Shown piece after piece: positions 34,605 through 42,973 of a DNA stretch of 64,000 bases. A program made the translations under genes and the position numbers. The notes under the pieces are model-generated. The model saw only the letters and a program-made list of their open reading frames with translations. It did not search any database and was not told the DNA's origin. Each line of letters opens with the position of its first letter. The stretch's first letter is position 1. Source of the DNA: Modestobacter sp. Leaf380 (GTDB taxonomy: Bacteria; Actinomycetota; Actinomycetes; Mycobacteriales; Geodermatophilaceae); assembly GCF_001424485.1 (NCBI RefSeq), contig NZ_LMQC01000019.1, positions 124,001-188,000 of the forward strand, read 5' to 3'.

Positions 34605-34984
34605 CGGGGCGGGGAGACCGGGACGTCGTACCTGTGGACGGAGTCGTCCACGGTGACGAGGACCAGCCCCTCGACGAGGGCCTGGGCGATGAGCATCCGG
34701 TCGGAGGGGTCCCGGTGGTGTGGCGGGAGGTGAGCCAGCACCGCTGCGTGTGCCGACGTGAGGGGCAGTTCCGTGAACGACTCGTCCGGGCTGGTCCCGA
34801 GCAGGTGGTCGGCGACGTCGAGCTTGCCGAGAGCGGACTCGACCGCCAGCTCGGCGGTGGTGACCGCCGAGAAGAACACGTCGTCGGTCGAGTCGGCCAG
34901 TGCCCGCCGCACCGGGTCCGGGAGCAGTGACTCGTCCCCTCCGGCCCACCGGACCAGGACGTGGGTGTCGAGCAGGAACCTCAC
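34601..34984 (-). CDS. PIN-domain toxin (VapC-like)
   Basis: 127 aa. FLLDTHVLVRWAGGDESLLP holds the first PIN aspartate; later acidic residues are in VTTAELAVE and HHRDPSDRMLIAQALVEGLVLVTVDD. This is the type II toxin PIN ribonuclease pattern, close to proteins paired with Phd/YefM antitoxins. ATG 34984 overlaps the antitoxin stop by 4 bases, and its own stop overlaps the mftF start. The catalytic acidic residues appear intact, so an active RNase is plausible. Confidence 0.93.
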   Translation of the reverse strand: MRFLLDTHVLVRWAGGDESLLPDPVRRALADSTDDVFFSAVTTAELAVESALGKLDVADHLLGTSPDESFTELPLTSAHAAVLAHLPPHHRDPSDRMLIAQALVEGLVLVTVDDSVHRYDVPVSPPR

Positions 34985-35217
34985 TCGCCGTACCAGTCCT
35001 TCTCGTCCTGCTCGGTGGACTCGTCGGAGTCCGGCGCCATCTGGATCTGGCCCTTCCAGCGTCCGGGGGCGCGGCTCGGGACGGCGTCCACGATCGGGGC
35101 CAGCCTCGCCACGGACCGCCCGTGCCGGGAGATGACGATCTCCTCACCCGCCTCGACCCGCTTGAGCAGCGCGGACAGCTGCGCCTCGGCGTCGTACACG
35201 CTGACGACCGTGGTCAT
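34981..35217 (-). CDS. Phd/YefM-type antitoxin
   Basis: 78 aa. VVSVYDAEAQLSALLKRVEAGEEIVISRHGRSVARLAP is the Phd/YefM DNA-binding and dimer domain; the acidic C-terminal tail (DSDESTEQDEKDW) would wrap the toxin. It sits ahead of the PIN toxin gene, as usual, with 4-base overlap. Likely represses its own promoter; no clear operator was found in the 28 bases between it and the permease stop. Confidence 0.93.
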   Translation of the reverse strand: MTTVVSVYDAEAQLSALLKRVEAGEEIVISRHGRSVARLAPIVDAVPSRAPGRWKGQIQMAPDSDESTEQDEKDWYGE

Positions 35218-35245
35218 GACGCCCAGGATGTCTGGTCGGAGTTGG

Positions 35246-36667
35246 TCAGACCAGTTCCTGCGCCGCCACCGCGGGCCGCCGGAGGGCCAGGGTGCCCAGG
35301 AACCCGACGAGCAGGGCGAGCAGCACCCCGAGGTTGGCGTAGGCCCAGTCCCCGGTGCGACCGCCCAGGCCCAGCGGACCCAGCAGGTAGCCCTGCCAGT
35401 CCAGCCAGCCGGCCATCGCGTTGGTGACCAGGCCCCAGCCCAGCAGCGTGCCGACGACCAGCAGCGCCAGCGGCACCGGCGGGACCGAGCCGTAGCGGCC
35501 CCGGGCGTCGTAGAGGTCGGCCTCGGCGTAGTCGCGGCGTCGCAGCGCGATGTCGGCCAGCACCACCCCGCACCAGGCGGCGACCGGGACGCCCAGGGTG
35601 ATCAGGAAGCCCTGGAACTGCACGATGAAGTCGCCCTCGGCGACGAAGACCACCCAGACGGCGCCCAGCACCATCAGCACGCCGTCGACGCCGGCCGCGG
35701 CCGCGCGCGGGATGCGGACACCGGCGGCCAGCAGGGCCAGGCCGGAGGAGTAGATGTCCAGCAGCGCGCCACCGACCAGGCCGAGCACCGCCACGACGAC
35801 GAAGGGCACCAGGAACCAGGTCGGCAGCAGCTCGCCCAGCGCGCCGATCGGGTCGGCGCCGATGGCGGCGGCGAGGTCGCTGTCCGAGGCGGCCAGCAGC
35901 AGGCCGGTGACGAGCAGGACCACCGGGGCCAGCGCGGAGCCGAACGTGGTCCAGCCGACGACGCCGCGGCTGGAGGCGGTGCGCGGCAGGTAGCGGCTGT
36001 AGTCGGCCGCGGCGTTGACCCAGCCGAAGCCGTAGCCGGTCATCACGAAGACCAGCGCGCCGACGACGAACGCCGTCGACCCGGCGGGCACCGCACCGAC
36101 CGCGGCCCAGTCGACCTGCGGCAGCACGAGCACCAGGTAGACCACGGTCAGCACGCCGCTGACCACGGTGATCACCGTCTGCATCCGCAGGATCGTGTCG
36201 AAGCCCAGCACGCCGCCGACCACCACGAGCCCGGCGACGACCAGCAGCGCGACCACCGTCGTCGCCGTCCCGCCGCCCCAGCCGAGCTGGGTGAACACCG
36301 TCGCGGTGGCCAGGGTCGCCAGGCTGGTGAGCACCGTCTCCCAGCCGACGGTCAGCACCCAGGAGAGCACCGCCGGCACCCGGTTGCCGTGCACCCCGAA
36401 CGCCGCCCGGGACAGCACCAGGGTGGGCGCGGAGCCGCGCTTGCCGGCGATCGCGATGAACCCGCACAGCGCGAAGCTGACGACGATCCCGACCAGCCCG
36501 GCCAGCGTGGCCTGCCAGAACGAGATGCCGAAGCCGAGCACGAACGAGCCGTAGGACAACCCCAGCACGCTGACGTTGGCCCCGAACCAGGGCCAGAACA
36601 GCTGCCTGGGGGTGCCCCGCCGTTCGTCCTCGGCGATCACGTTGATGCCGTTGGTCTCCACCGCCAC
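35246..36667 (-). CDS. NCS1-family cytosine/purine-type permease
   Basis: 473 aa, about 12 transmembrane segments. TPRQLFWPWFGANVSVLGLSYGSFVLGFG is the NCS1 TM1 start, and VFVMTGYGFGWVNAAADYSRYLP is the family's TM6-7 marker region. The NCS1 group carries nucleobases, hydantoins, thiamine and related compounds; the substrate cannot be told. It lies between mftE and the toxin-antitoxin-mftF run on the same strand with short gaps (32 and 28 bases), so it is probably in the same transcript. Nucleobase uptake is not an established part of mycofactocin biology, so its presence here may only reflect co-location. Confidence 0.92.
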   Translation of the reverse strand: MAVETNGINVIAEDERRGTPRQLFWPWFGANVSVLGLSYGSFVLGFGISFWQATLAGLVGIVVSFALCGFIAIAGKRGSAPTLVLSRAAFGVHGNRVPAVLSWVLTVGWETVLTSLATLATATVFTQLGWGGGTATTVVALLVVAGLVVVGGVLGFDTILRMQTVITVVSGVLTVVYLVLVLPQVDWAAVGAVPAGSTAFVVGALVFVMTGYGFGWVNAAADYSRYLPRTASSRGVVGWTTFGSALAPVVLLVTGLLLAASDSDLAAAIGADPIGALGELLPTWFLVPFVVVAVLGLVGGALLDIYSSGLALLAAGVRIPRAAAAGVDGVLMVLGAVWVVFVAEGDFIVQFQGFLITLGVPVAAWCGVVLADIALRRRDYAEADLYDARGRYGSVPPVPLALLVVGTLLGWGLVTNAMAGWLDWQGYLLGPLGLGGRTGDWAYANLGVLLALLVGFLGTLALRRPAVAAQELV

Positions 36668-36699
36668 GGCGGGACCCTACGTCCGCCGCGGTGCCGCGC

Positions 36700-37395
36700 T
36701 CAGCCCAGCAGCCGCCCGGCCGGGTCGACCCGCCAGGTGCGGACGGCGCCGACCAGCCGGTCGACCATCCCGGCGAGCAGGACGGCGCCCTCCCCGGCGG
36801 AGGCCCCGGTCGGGTCACCCAGCACGCCGTTCGGACTGACCCCGGCCACGCCCTCGGCCCGCAGCCGGGGCAGCAGCGCACCGATCGGCGTCGTCTCCCC
36901 GGGCTCGGCGAGGTCCTCCCGCACGGTGCGCGGTTCCACGTGCAACAGCAGCGAGGTCTCGGTCCGGCCCGCGTGCGCGTCGCCGCCGGGGACGCCGCAG
37001 GGGAACCAGGCGACGTCCCGGCCCTCCTGGCGGAGCAGCGGGACGGCGCTGCGCAGCGCCTCCAGGTTGCCGCCGTGGCCGTTGACCACCAGCAGCCGTC
37101 CGGCCCACCGCCCGGCGGAGCGGCCGTACTCGACCAGCAGCCCGGTCAGCGCCTCGGTGCCCAGGGAGATCGTGCCGGGGAACCCCTCGTGCTCACCGCT
37201 GGCGCCGTAGGCCAGGGCGGGGGCGAGCAGCAGGTCGCCCAGCTCGTCGACGGCGGCCTCGGCCACGGCGCAGGCCACGGTGGTGTCGGTGCCCAGCGGC
37301 AGGTGCGGACCGTGCTGCTCCACCGACCCCAGCGGCACGACGACGGTGGGCAGTGGCGGCAGCTCGGGCGAGCGGGCGGCGCGCAGGACGCTCAC
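36700..37395 (-). CDS. mftE: mycofactocin precursor peptidase MftE
   Basis: 231 aa creatininase family. Metal ligands are in LGSVEQHGPHLPLGTDT (about residue 22), VVNGHGGNLEAL (about 103) and GGDAHAGRTETSLLLH (about 137). MftE cleaves the modified MftA to release the VY-derived core (AHDP precursor). GTG 37395 overlaps the stop of the OYE-like gene (GTGA), placing mftE in a coupled pair away from mftABC, which is about 9 kb upstream. The gene contains a GTTCCACGTGCAAC parS-like near match (36933-36946). Confidence 0.95.
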   Translation of the reverse strand: MSVLRAARSPELPPLPTVVVPLGSVEQHGPHLPLGTDTTVACAVAEAAVDELGDLLLAPALAYGASGEHEGFPGTISLGTEALTGLLVEYGRSAGRWAGRLLVVNGHGGNLEALRSAVPLLRQEGRDVAWFPCGVPGGDAHAGRTETSLLLHVEPRTVREDLAEPGETTPIGALLPRLRAEGVAGVSPNGVLGDPTGASAGEGAVLLAGMVDRLVGAVRTWRVDPAGRLLG

Positions 37396-39320
37396 AGCTC
37401 CCCCGCCACCCGGTCGGCCTCCACGCTCGCCGCGACCGCGGTCCGGGGCGCCAGCACGTCACCGACCCGGTGCACCTCCAGGCCACTGGCGGCCAGCTGC
37501 GCCCACAGCGCGTCGTCGGGGGTCGGGGGGACGGCGGTCACGACCCAGTCCACCACCCGGGTCTCCTCGACCCCGGTCAGGTGGTGCAGCAGCCGGACGA
37601 CCCGGCGTCCGTCGCTGCGGGCGCGCACACCCAGGACGACCCGCTCCACGGTCTGCGCGATGCCCGCGACGGCCGCCCGCCGGTGCCAGAGCTCCCGGTC
37701 CAGCGTGGGCCCCAGGTCCTGCGCGGACACCAGCGCCCCGGTGACCACCTCGACGGTGCACCCCGCCGCAGCCAGCGCCTCCGCGGTGGAGGGGGCGTGC
37801 GGACCGCCCAGCTCGTCGACCACCAGCACCGACCCGGAGGGTGTGACGGACCGGTCCAGCACCGCGCGGACGTCGGCCACCCGGGCGTCGTCCCCAGCCC
37901 AGTCGGGTCGCGCCGGGCGGGCGCCGGTGGCCAGCACGACGACGTCGGCGTCGGTGGGGACGCCGTCCACCCGGCAGCCGGTCCGCACGGTCACCCCGGC
38001 CCGGTCGCAGTCGGCCACGGCCGCCGTCACCAGGCCCCACAGCTCGCCCCGGCCCGGCGCCCGGACGGCGTCGCGCAGCTGGCCGCCCACCTCGTCGGCG
38101 GCCTCCAGCAGGCACACCCGGTGGCCCCGGCGGGCGGCCGCCGCAGCGGTGCGGAGCCCGGCCAGGCCGGCGCCGACGACGACCACCGACCGCGGCCGGG
38201 TCGGGACCGGCAGCGGGACGGACTCCCGGCCGGTGCGCGGCTCCTGCAGGCACCCCAGCCAGCGGTTGGCGCCGACCCGGGCGGCGCACTCGCCGTTGCA
38301 GCCCACGCACGGCCGGACCGGCTCCCCGCGCCGCACCTTCGCGACGAAGTCCGGGTCGGCGACCTGGCCACGGACCACCCCGACCAGGTCGCAGTCCCCG
38401 CGCTCCAACGCCGCCTCGGCCTGCTCCGGGGTGGTGACCCGGCCGACCCCGACCACCGGCAGGTCGACGGCGGCCCGGATCCTCGCCGCCAGCGGCAGCG
38501 CGTAGCCCGCCGGCGTCGCCATCGAGGGCTCGACCAGGTAGAGCGACTCGGTGGCGACACCGACGGTGGTGGACAGCCAGTCGACGTCGCCGGTGGCCGC
38601 GAGCAGCCCGGCGACCGCGACGGCGTCCTCCGTCGTCGTCCCGCCGGGCTCGGCGGCGGCCAGCCGGACACCGAGCAGCCGGTCCGGCCCCAGCACCCCG
38701 CGGACCGCGGCGACGACGTCGAGCAGCAGCCGGGCCCGCTGCTCGACCGGGCCGCCCCACCGGTCGGTGCGCCGGTTGGCTGCCGGGGACAGGAACGCCC
38801 GCAGCAGCGAGGACTGGCTGGCCTGCAGCTCCACGCCGTCCATCCCGCCGGCGACGACGTGCCCGGCGACCAGCTCGAACCCGGCGACGACGGCGGCCAG
38901 GTCGGCGTCCGTGGCCTCCCGGGGCACCTCGCGGAACAGCGCGTCGGCGACCGGGGAGGGCGCCAGCAGCGGCACCCGGGACAGCAGCGAGCTGCCCTGC
39001 CCGCCGTTGTGGCCGAGCTGGGCGACCACCAGCCCGCCGTGCCCGTGCACGGCGTCGGCGATCGCGCGGCAGCCGGCCACCACGGCCGGGTCGGTGCCGT
39101 CGACGACCTTCTCGTAGGGCCGGTCGTCGGCCGACACCGACAGCTCCTCGGTGACCACCAGCGCGGCCCCGCCGGCGGCGCGGGCGGCGTAGTAGGCGGT
39201 GTGCGCCGGCGTCAGCCGCCGGTCCACCGCCTGGTTGGTCAGGTGCGCGCAGAAGACCACCCGGCCGGCCAGCACGTGCCCGCGCAGCCGGAGCGGCTCG
39301 AACAGGCGCGGGAACGGCAC
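37392..39320 (-). CDS. mycofactocin-system FadH/OYE-type oxidoreductase (1)
   Basis: 642 aa from GTG 39320 (alternative GTG 39371, 659 aa). Residues 1-340 form an old yellow enzyme barrel (RLFEPLRLRGHVLAGRVVF, LVVAQLGHNGGQGSSLLSR, NRRTDRWGGPVEQRARLL). Four cysteines in CVGCNGECAARVGANRWLGC bind a [4Fe-4S] cluster, and VVVVGAGLAGLRTAAAAARRG is the FAD/NAD domain. This is the 2,4-dienoyl-CoA reductase layout that is a curated companion of mycofactocin systems. It may regenerate or use reduced mycofactocin, but the role is unproven. It is divergent from the PPOX-fold gene and coupled to mftE. Confidence 0.88.
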   Translation of the reverse strand: MPFPRLFEPLRLRGHVLAGRVVFCAHLTNQAVDRRLTPAHTAYYAARAAGGAALVVTEELSVSADDRPYEKVVDGTDPAVVAGCRAIADAVHGHGGLVVAQLGHNGGQGSSLLSRVPLLAPSPVADALFREVPREATDADLAAVVAGFELVAGHVVAGGMDGVELQASQSSLLRAFLSPAANRRTDRWGGPVEQRARLLLDVVAAVRGVLGPDRLLGVRLAAAEPGGTTTEDAVAVAGLLAATGDVDWLSTTVGVATESLYLVEPSMATPAGYALPLAARIRAAVDLPVVGVGRVTTPEQAEAALERGDCDLVGVVRGQVADPDFVAKVRRGEPVRPCVGCNGECAARVGANRWLGCLQEPRTGRESVPLPVPTRPRSVVVVGAGLAGLRTAAAAARRGHRVCLLEAADEVGGQLRDAVRAPGRGELWGLVTAAVADCDRAGVTVRTGCRVDGVPTDADVVVLATGARPARPDWAGDDARVADVRAVLDRSVTPSGSVLVVDELGGPHAPSTAEALAAAGCTVEVVTGALVSAQDLGPTLDRELWHRRAAVAGIAQTVERVVLGVRARSDGRRVVRLLHHLTGVEETRVVDWVVTAVPPTPDDALWAQLAASGLEVHRVGDVLAPRTAVAASVEADRVAGEL

Positions 39321-39397
39321 ACCGTGACTCTGCCGTACCGCCCCACCCACCTGCGCCAGCCCGGTTGCCACCCCTCGCGCCGGGGCACACCCCGCCC

Positions 39398-39880
39398 ATG
39401 ACTGACGACTCCACCCGCAAGGTCTCCGGCCTCCTGTCCGACCAGCGCCTGGGCATGCTCACCACCACCGACCGCGACGGCACCCTGATCAGCCGGCCGA
39501 TGGCCCTGCAGGAGGTCGAGTTCGACGGCGACCTGTGGTTCTTCGCCGCCCGGGACTCCCGCAAGGTCGCCCACATCACCGCGAACCCGCACGTCAACGT
39601 GGCCGTCGGCTCCGGCAGCACGTGGATCTCGCTCACCGGCACCGCCGCCGTCGTCACCGACGACGCGAAGAAGAAGGAGCTGTGGAACTCCGGCGTCGCC
39701 GCGTGGTTCCCCGACGGCCCCGACGACGACGAGATCGTGCTCATCAAGGTCGACGGCGACTCCGCCGAGTACTGGGACACCCCCGGCGGCCGCGTCTCGA
39801 CGCTGCTGAGCTTCGCCAAGGCCAAGGTCACCGGCGAGGCGTACTCCGGCGGGGAGAACGAGAAGGTCGACCTGCCCTGA
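39398..39880 (+). CDS. PPOX-fold general stress-type protein
   Basis: 160 aa from ATG 39398. KVSGLLSDQRLGMLTTTDRDGTLISRPMALQEVEFDG and DLWFFAARDSRKVAHITANPHVNVAVGS match the pyridoxamine 5'-phosphate oxidase-like split beta-barrel of general stress proteins (GSP26-like). The ending AYSGGENEKVDLP is also typical. Such proteins bind FMN or F420/heme-like cofactors; the ligand here is unknown. The gene stands alone on the plus strand, divergent from the OYE gene. Confidence 0.9.
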   Translation: MTDDSTRKVSGLLSDQRLGMLTTTDRDGTLISRPMALQEVEFDGDLWFFAARDSRKVAHITANPHVNVAVGSGSTWISLTGTAAVVTDDAKKKELWNSGVAAWFPDGPDDDEIVLIKVDGDSAEYWDTPGGRVSTLLSFAKAKVTGEAYSGGENEKVDLP

Positions 39881-39918
39881 CCTCGCAGCGGCTGCACAGC
39901 GGGTCCTTCTGCTGCTCC

Positions 39919-39968
39919 CGCCGCCCCGCCGCCCCGCCGCCCCGCCGCCCCGCCGCCCCGCCGCCCCG
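39919..39968. repeat. 8-bp GCCCCGCC simple repeat
   Basis: About five to six near-perfect copies of an 8-base GC-only unit (CCGCCCCG) follow the PPOX stop by 40 bases. Slippage here would alter spacing only. The remainder of the 240-base gap holds the hairpins listed separately. Confidence 0.85.
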
Positions 39969-39992
39969 GGAGCGTGGATCAGGGGCGTTCAC

Positions 39993-40040
39993 CAGAGTCC
40001 GTCCTCCCACACCACATCTCGTGGGGGAGGACGGACTCTG
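39993..40040. terminator. long hairpin between PPOX and VWA genes
   Basis: CAGAGTCCGTCCTCCCAC pairs with GTGGG-GG-AGGACGGACTCTG, an 18-base stem with a 2-base bulge and a 10-base loop. It sits between convergent genes and can serve both. It is followed directly by the palindrome TGATCAGGGACCCTGATCA. Confidence 0.75.
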
Positions 40041-40057
40041 ATCAGGGACCCTGATCA
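40039..40057. repeat. perfect palindrome TGATCAGGGACCCTGATCA
   Basis: Nine-base arms around a single A. A related GATCAGGGG occurs at 39978, so the region looks like a degenerate intergenic repeat element. It might also be a second terminator stem or an operator, but it lies at the 3' ends of both neighbouring genes, which argues against an operator. Confidence 0.6.
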
Positions 40058-40122
40058 ACGCTCCTCGGGCGGGGGCGGGCGTGGGCGGGCGGGCGTGGGG
40101 CTGCGGGCGGCGGGCGGCGGGG

Positions 40123-40860
40123 TCAGTCGGTGAAGACGGCGGTCAACGCGCGGGCGACGTCGGTGTGGTCGCGGACCAGCCGGATCCGGCCGCGACCCCT
40201 CCTGGCGAGGTCGCGGCCCAGGTCGACGTCGTCCTCGCCGGAGGTGTCCAGCAGGACGTCCAGGCGGGGCAGCCGGGCGGCGGCGGTCCGCGGGTCCGGG
40301 CCGGCGTTGTGCACGCAGTCGCTGAGCAGCAGCACCCGGGCGTCGCGCTGGGGCACCCCGGCGAGCAGCCGGCCCGCCGTCTCCAGCGCGAAGGACACGT
40401 TGGTCAGGCCCTGGGTGGGCACCCGGAGGAGCAGGTCCAGCACGCCCAGCGGCTCGACCGGGGCGCCGAGCGGCACCAGCACCGCCGCGTCGGACCAGAA
40501 GGCGACGACGGCCAGCCGGTCCCGGCCCAGCTCACCGGCCAGCGCGCCGACGGTGGCCGCCGCGGTGCGCAGCCGCTCGCCCTTCATCGACCCGGAGACG
40601 TCGACGACGAGCACCACCGAGCGGGTCCGGCGGAGCCGCTCGCGGACGACCACGTCGTCGTCCTCGGGCAGCGGGGTGCCGGCGATCGCGTCCAGCGTGC
40701 GTTCCAGGTCCAGCTCGTCGGAGCCGCCGGTCCAGCGCTGGGAGGTGAGCTCTCCGACGCCCCGGCGGGAGCGCCGGTCCCGCGGCGGGCGGGGCACGGC
40801 GAGCCGGCGGGCGATCTGCCGGGCCCGCTGCCGGGTGCGCGCGTCGGCCTCGGACTCCAC
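40123..40860 (-). CDS. VWA-domain protein (CoxE-like), N-terminus uncertain
   Basis: 245 aa from GTG 40860. VVLVVDVSGSMKGERLRTAA is the MIDAS D-x-S-x-S motif and LLLSDCVHNAG the later acidic site. It is the usual partner of MoxR AAA+ ATPases in assembly of metal-cofactor enzymes. The reading frame stays open with coding-like codon use (83 of 88 codons end in G or C) back to the stop of the MoxR gene at 41125, with no ATG, GTG or TTG in that stretch, so the true start may be non-standard and upstream (a CTG at codon -55 gives LTEQPSTYEP). The first 35 residues from 40860 are basic and may be mid-protein. Confidence 0.8.
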   Translation of the reverse strand: MESEADARTRQRARQIARRLAVPRPPRDRRSRRGVGELTSQRWTGGSDELDLERTLDAIAGTPLPEDDDVVVRERLRRTRSVVLVVDVSGSMKGERLRTAAATVGALAGELGRDRLAVVAFWSDAAVLVPLGAPVEPLGVLDLLLRVPTQGLTNVSFALETAGRLLAGVPQRDARVLLLSDCVHNAGPDPRTAAARLPRLDVLLDTSGEDDVDLGRDLARRGRGRIRLVRDHTDVARALTAVFTD

Positions 40861-41124
40861 CGACAGGTCGGCCAGCGCGATCAGCTCGGCCGGCTCGTCC
40901 GTCGTCCCGGGGCCGGAACCGCCGCGCTGGGCGGCGGTCTGCCGTTGCCGGCGCCGGTCCCCCGAGGACAGCGCCAGCCCCGAGCCGCCCTTGGACGGCT
41001 CGTACGTCGAGGGCTGTTCGGTCAGCTGCTTGGGCCGGCGGCGCAGCGGCGTGGTCCCGCGGTGCTGTCGAGCGCTCCCCGGCCGGTCGCGGCGGGTGAC
41101 CGGGGAGTCGGCCTCGACGGTCCT

Positions 41125-42084
41125 TCAACCCGGCTCGGCCGTCGCGGGCTGCAGCAGGAAGTGGTCCTCCCAGATCTCCCGGAGCACGCCCTCGGGGGTC
41201 TGCTCGGCGATCTCGTCCAGGTGCACCCGGCCGCTGAGCGCGACCAGCACCGCATCCCAGACGACGCCGGTGTAGTCCGCCGGCAGGTCCCGCGGCGGGG
41301 CGACGTCGGGGGCCGGGGGCAGCGCGACCCCGCGCATCGCGGCCAGCTGGGCGGCCACCAGCGCGACGTCGATGGCGCCGCGCACCGAGCTGCCCTGCCG
41401 GACGTCGTCCCGCTCCCGGGTGGCCCGGGTGAGCGCCACCGCGTCGGCGACGAGCCGGGCCGAGCCGACGCCGGTGCGGCGGGCGACGATGCCGCGCTCG
41501 GCGTCGGCGTCCTGGTAGTCGACCGCGAGCCGGCACATCCGGTCGGACACCGAGGTGGGCATCCGCGTCGTCCCGACGGCGTCGTAGGGGTTCATCGAGG
41601 CGACCACCCGGAAGGTGGGCAGCGCCTGCACGGTGCCGACCGTGGGCACGGTGATGGTGCGCTCGGCCATGGCGGTGAGCAGGGTGTTCAGGGTGTCCTC
41701 GGGGGCCCGGTTGAACTCCTCGACGTAGAGGAACCCGCCCTGCCGCATCGCCTCCACCAACGGCCCGGGCACGAAGTTGTCCGCGGTGTAGTCCTCGCGG
41801 AGCACCCGGGCCGGGTTGTGGTGCCCGACCAGCCGGGTGGGCGTGAGGTCGGCGTTGCCCTCGACGAGCAGCAGCGGGATCCCCCACTCGCCGGTGATGG
41901 CGCGCAGCAGCGTCGACTTGGAGGTGCCGGGCGGGCCCTCGATGAGGACGTCGCGGCCGGCGGCGACGGCGGCCAGCAGCAGGTCGGTCTCGCGTTCGCG
42001 GCCCACCAGGTGGGCGGCGACGCGGTCGCGGACGGCGCGGACGTCGGCGGTCGCCGACGTCGTCGTCCGGTGGTCCAGGTCCAT
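41125..42084 (-). CDS. MoxR-family AAA+ ATPase
   Basis: 319 aa. Walker A is IEGPPGTSKSTLLRAI (about residue 48) and Walker B is GGFLYVEEFNRAPEDTLNTLL (about 115). The sensor-1 region is VASMNPYDAVGTTRMPTSVSDR (about 160), followed by the MoxR lid domain. MoxR proteins act with VWA partners as chaperones that insert cofactors or activate enzymes, for example methanol dehydrogenase and CO dehydrogenase (CoxD). The VWA gene follows in the same reading frame. Clients could be the cox enzyme at 24-29 kb or the adjacent mycofactocin-linked dehydrogenases. Confidence 0.92.
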   Translation of the reverse strand: MDLDHRTTTSATADVRAVRDRVAAHLVGRERETDLLLAAVAAGRDVLIEGPPGTSKSTLLRAITGEWGIPLLLVEGNADLTPTRLVGHHNPARVLREDYTADNFVPGPLVEAMRQGGFLYVEEFNRAPEDTLNTLLTAMAERTITVPTVGTVQALPTFRVVASMNPYDAVGTTRMPTSVSDRMCRLAVDYQDADAERGIVARRTGVGSARLVADAVALTRATRERDDVRQGSSVRGAIDVALVAAQLAAMRGVALPPAPDVAPPRDLPADYTGVVWDAVLVALSGRVHLDEIAEQTPEGVLREIWEDHFLLQPATAEPG

Positions 42085-42136
42085 GTCGTCCCGTCGTGAG
42101 GGGGGCGGCCGGGGGTGTCCCCGGCCGCCCCGGTGG

Positions 42137-42973
42137 TCACTTGACCGTGTAGCCGGCGTCGACCGGGAGGGTCACGCCGGTGATGTAGCGCGCCTCGTCG
42201 GAGACCAGGAACAGGACCGCGTTGGAGATGTCGACCGCCTCCACCCACGGGACCGGCAGCGCGTTGGTGGACTCGAAGACCGGCGCGGCCTTCTCCCGGG
42301 TCGGCGACGGGTCGTCGGGCGCGAAGAGCCCCCAGGTCTTCTCGTTCTGGATCATCACCGTGTCGACCCCGGTGGGGTGCACGCTGTTGACCCGGATCGA
42401 GTGCTGGGCGAACTCGTTGGCCAGCGTCCGCATCACCCCGACGACGCCGTGCTTGGCCGCCGTGTAGTGGATCGTGTTCGGGGTGCCCTTGAGGCCCGCC
42501 GTCGAGCTGGTCAGCACGATCGACCCGCCCCGGCCGCCCTCGATCAGGTGCGGCAGGGCCACCTTGCAGGTGTTCCAGACGCCGGTCAGGTTGATGTCGA
42601 TCATCTCCCGCCAGGCCTCGTCGGTGAGCTCCAGCGCGGGCTGGACCTCGAACACCCCGGCGTTGCCGAGCACGATGTCCAGCCGGCCCAGCTGGGCGAC
42701 GCCGTCGTCGACCGCGGCCTTCATCGCCGCGGAGTCCCGGACATCGGCCTTGGTGGCCACGATCCGCCGGTCCAGCGCCTCGACCTGGCGGACGGTCTCC
42801 GCCAGGTCCTCCTCGGTGGCCGGCGGGTACATGCCGATGCTCTCGATCGGCCCGCAGACGTCGACGGCGATGATGTCGGCGCCCTCCTGGGCCAGCCGCA
42901 GCGCGTGGCTGCGGCCCTGGGACCGGGCCGCACCGGTGATGAACGCGACCTTGCCCTCGACCCTCCCCGTCAC
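42137..42973 (-). CDS. mycofactocin-coupled SDR oxidoreductase (copy 2)
   Basis: 278 aa short-chain dehydrogenase. GKVAFITGAARSQGRSHALRLAQEG is the NAD site, NAGV is at about 100 and SSTAGLKGTPNTIHYTAAKHG gives the Ser-Tyr-Lys triad. The stretch ETVRQVEALDRRIVATKADVRD after the first beta-alpha-beta unit is the insertion typical of mycofactocin-coupled SDRs, which keep NAD bound and exchange electrons through mycofactocin. The GTG at 42973 overlaps the stop of the other SDR (GTGA). Both are exactly 278 aa; this copy differs in the substrate-side loops (MIQNEKTWGLFAPDD). Confidence 0.93.
   Translation of the reverse strand: MTGRVEGKVAFITGAARSQGRSHALRLAQEGADIIAVDVCGPIESIGMYPPATEEDLAETVRQVEALDRRIVATKADVRDSAAMKAAVDDGVAQLGRLDIVLGNAGVFEVQPALELTDEAWREMIDINLTGVWNTCKVALPHLIEGGRGGSIVLTSSTAGLKGTPNTIHYTAAKHGVVGVMRTLANEFAQHSIRVNSVHPTGVDTVMIQNEKTWGLFAPDDPSPTREKAAPVFESTNALPVPWVEAVDISNAVLFLVSDEARYITGVTLPVDAGYTVK

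Noticed and set aside
39919-39968. CRISPR-like or tandem repeat array
   Set aside because: It is an 8-base GC-only simple repeat with no spacers.
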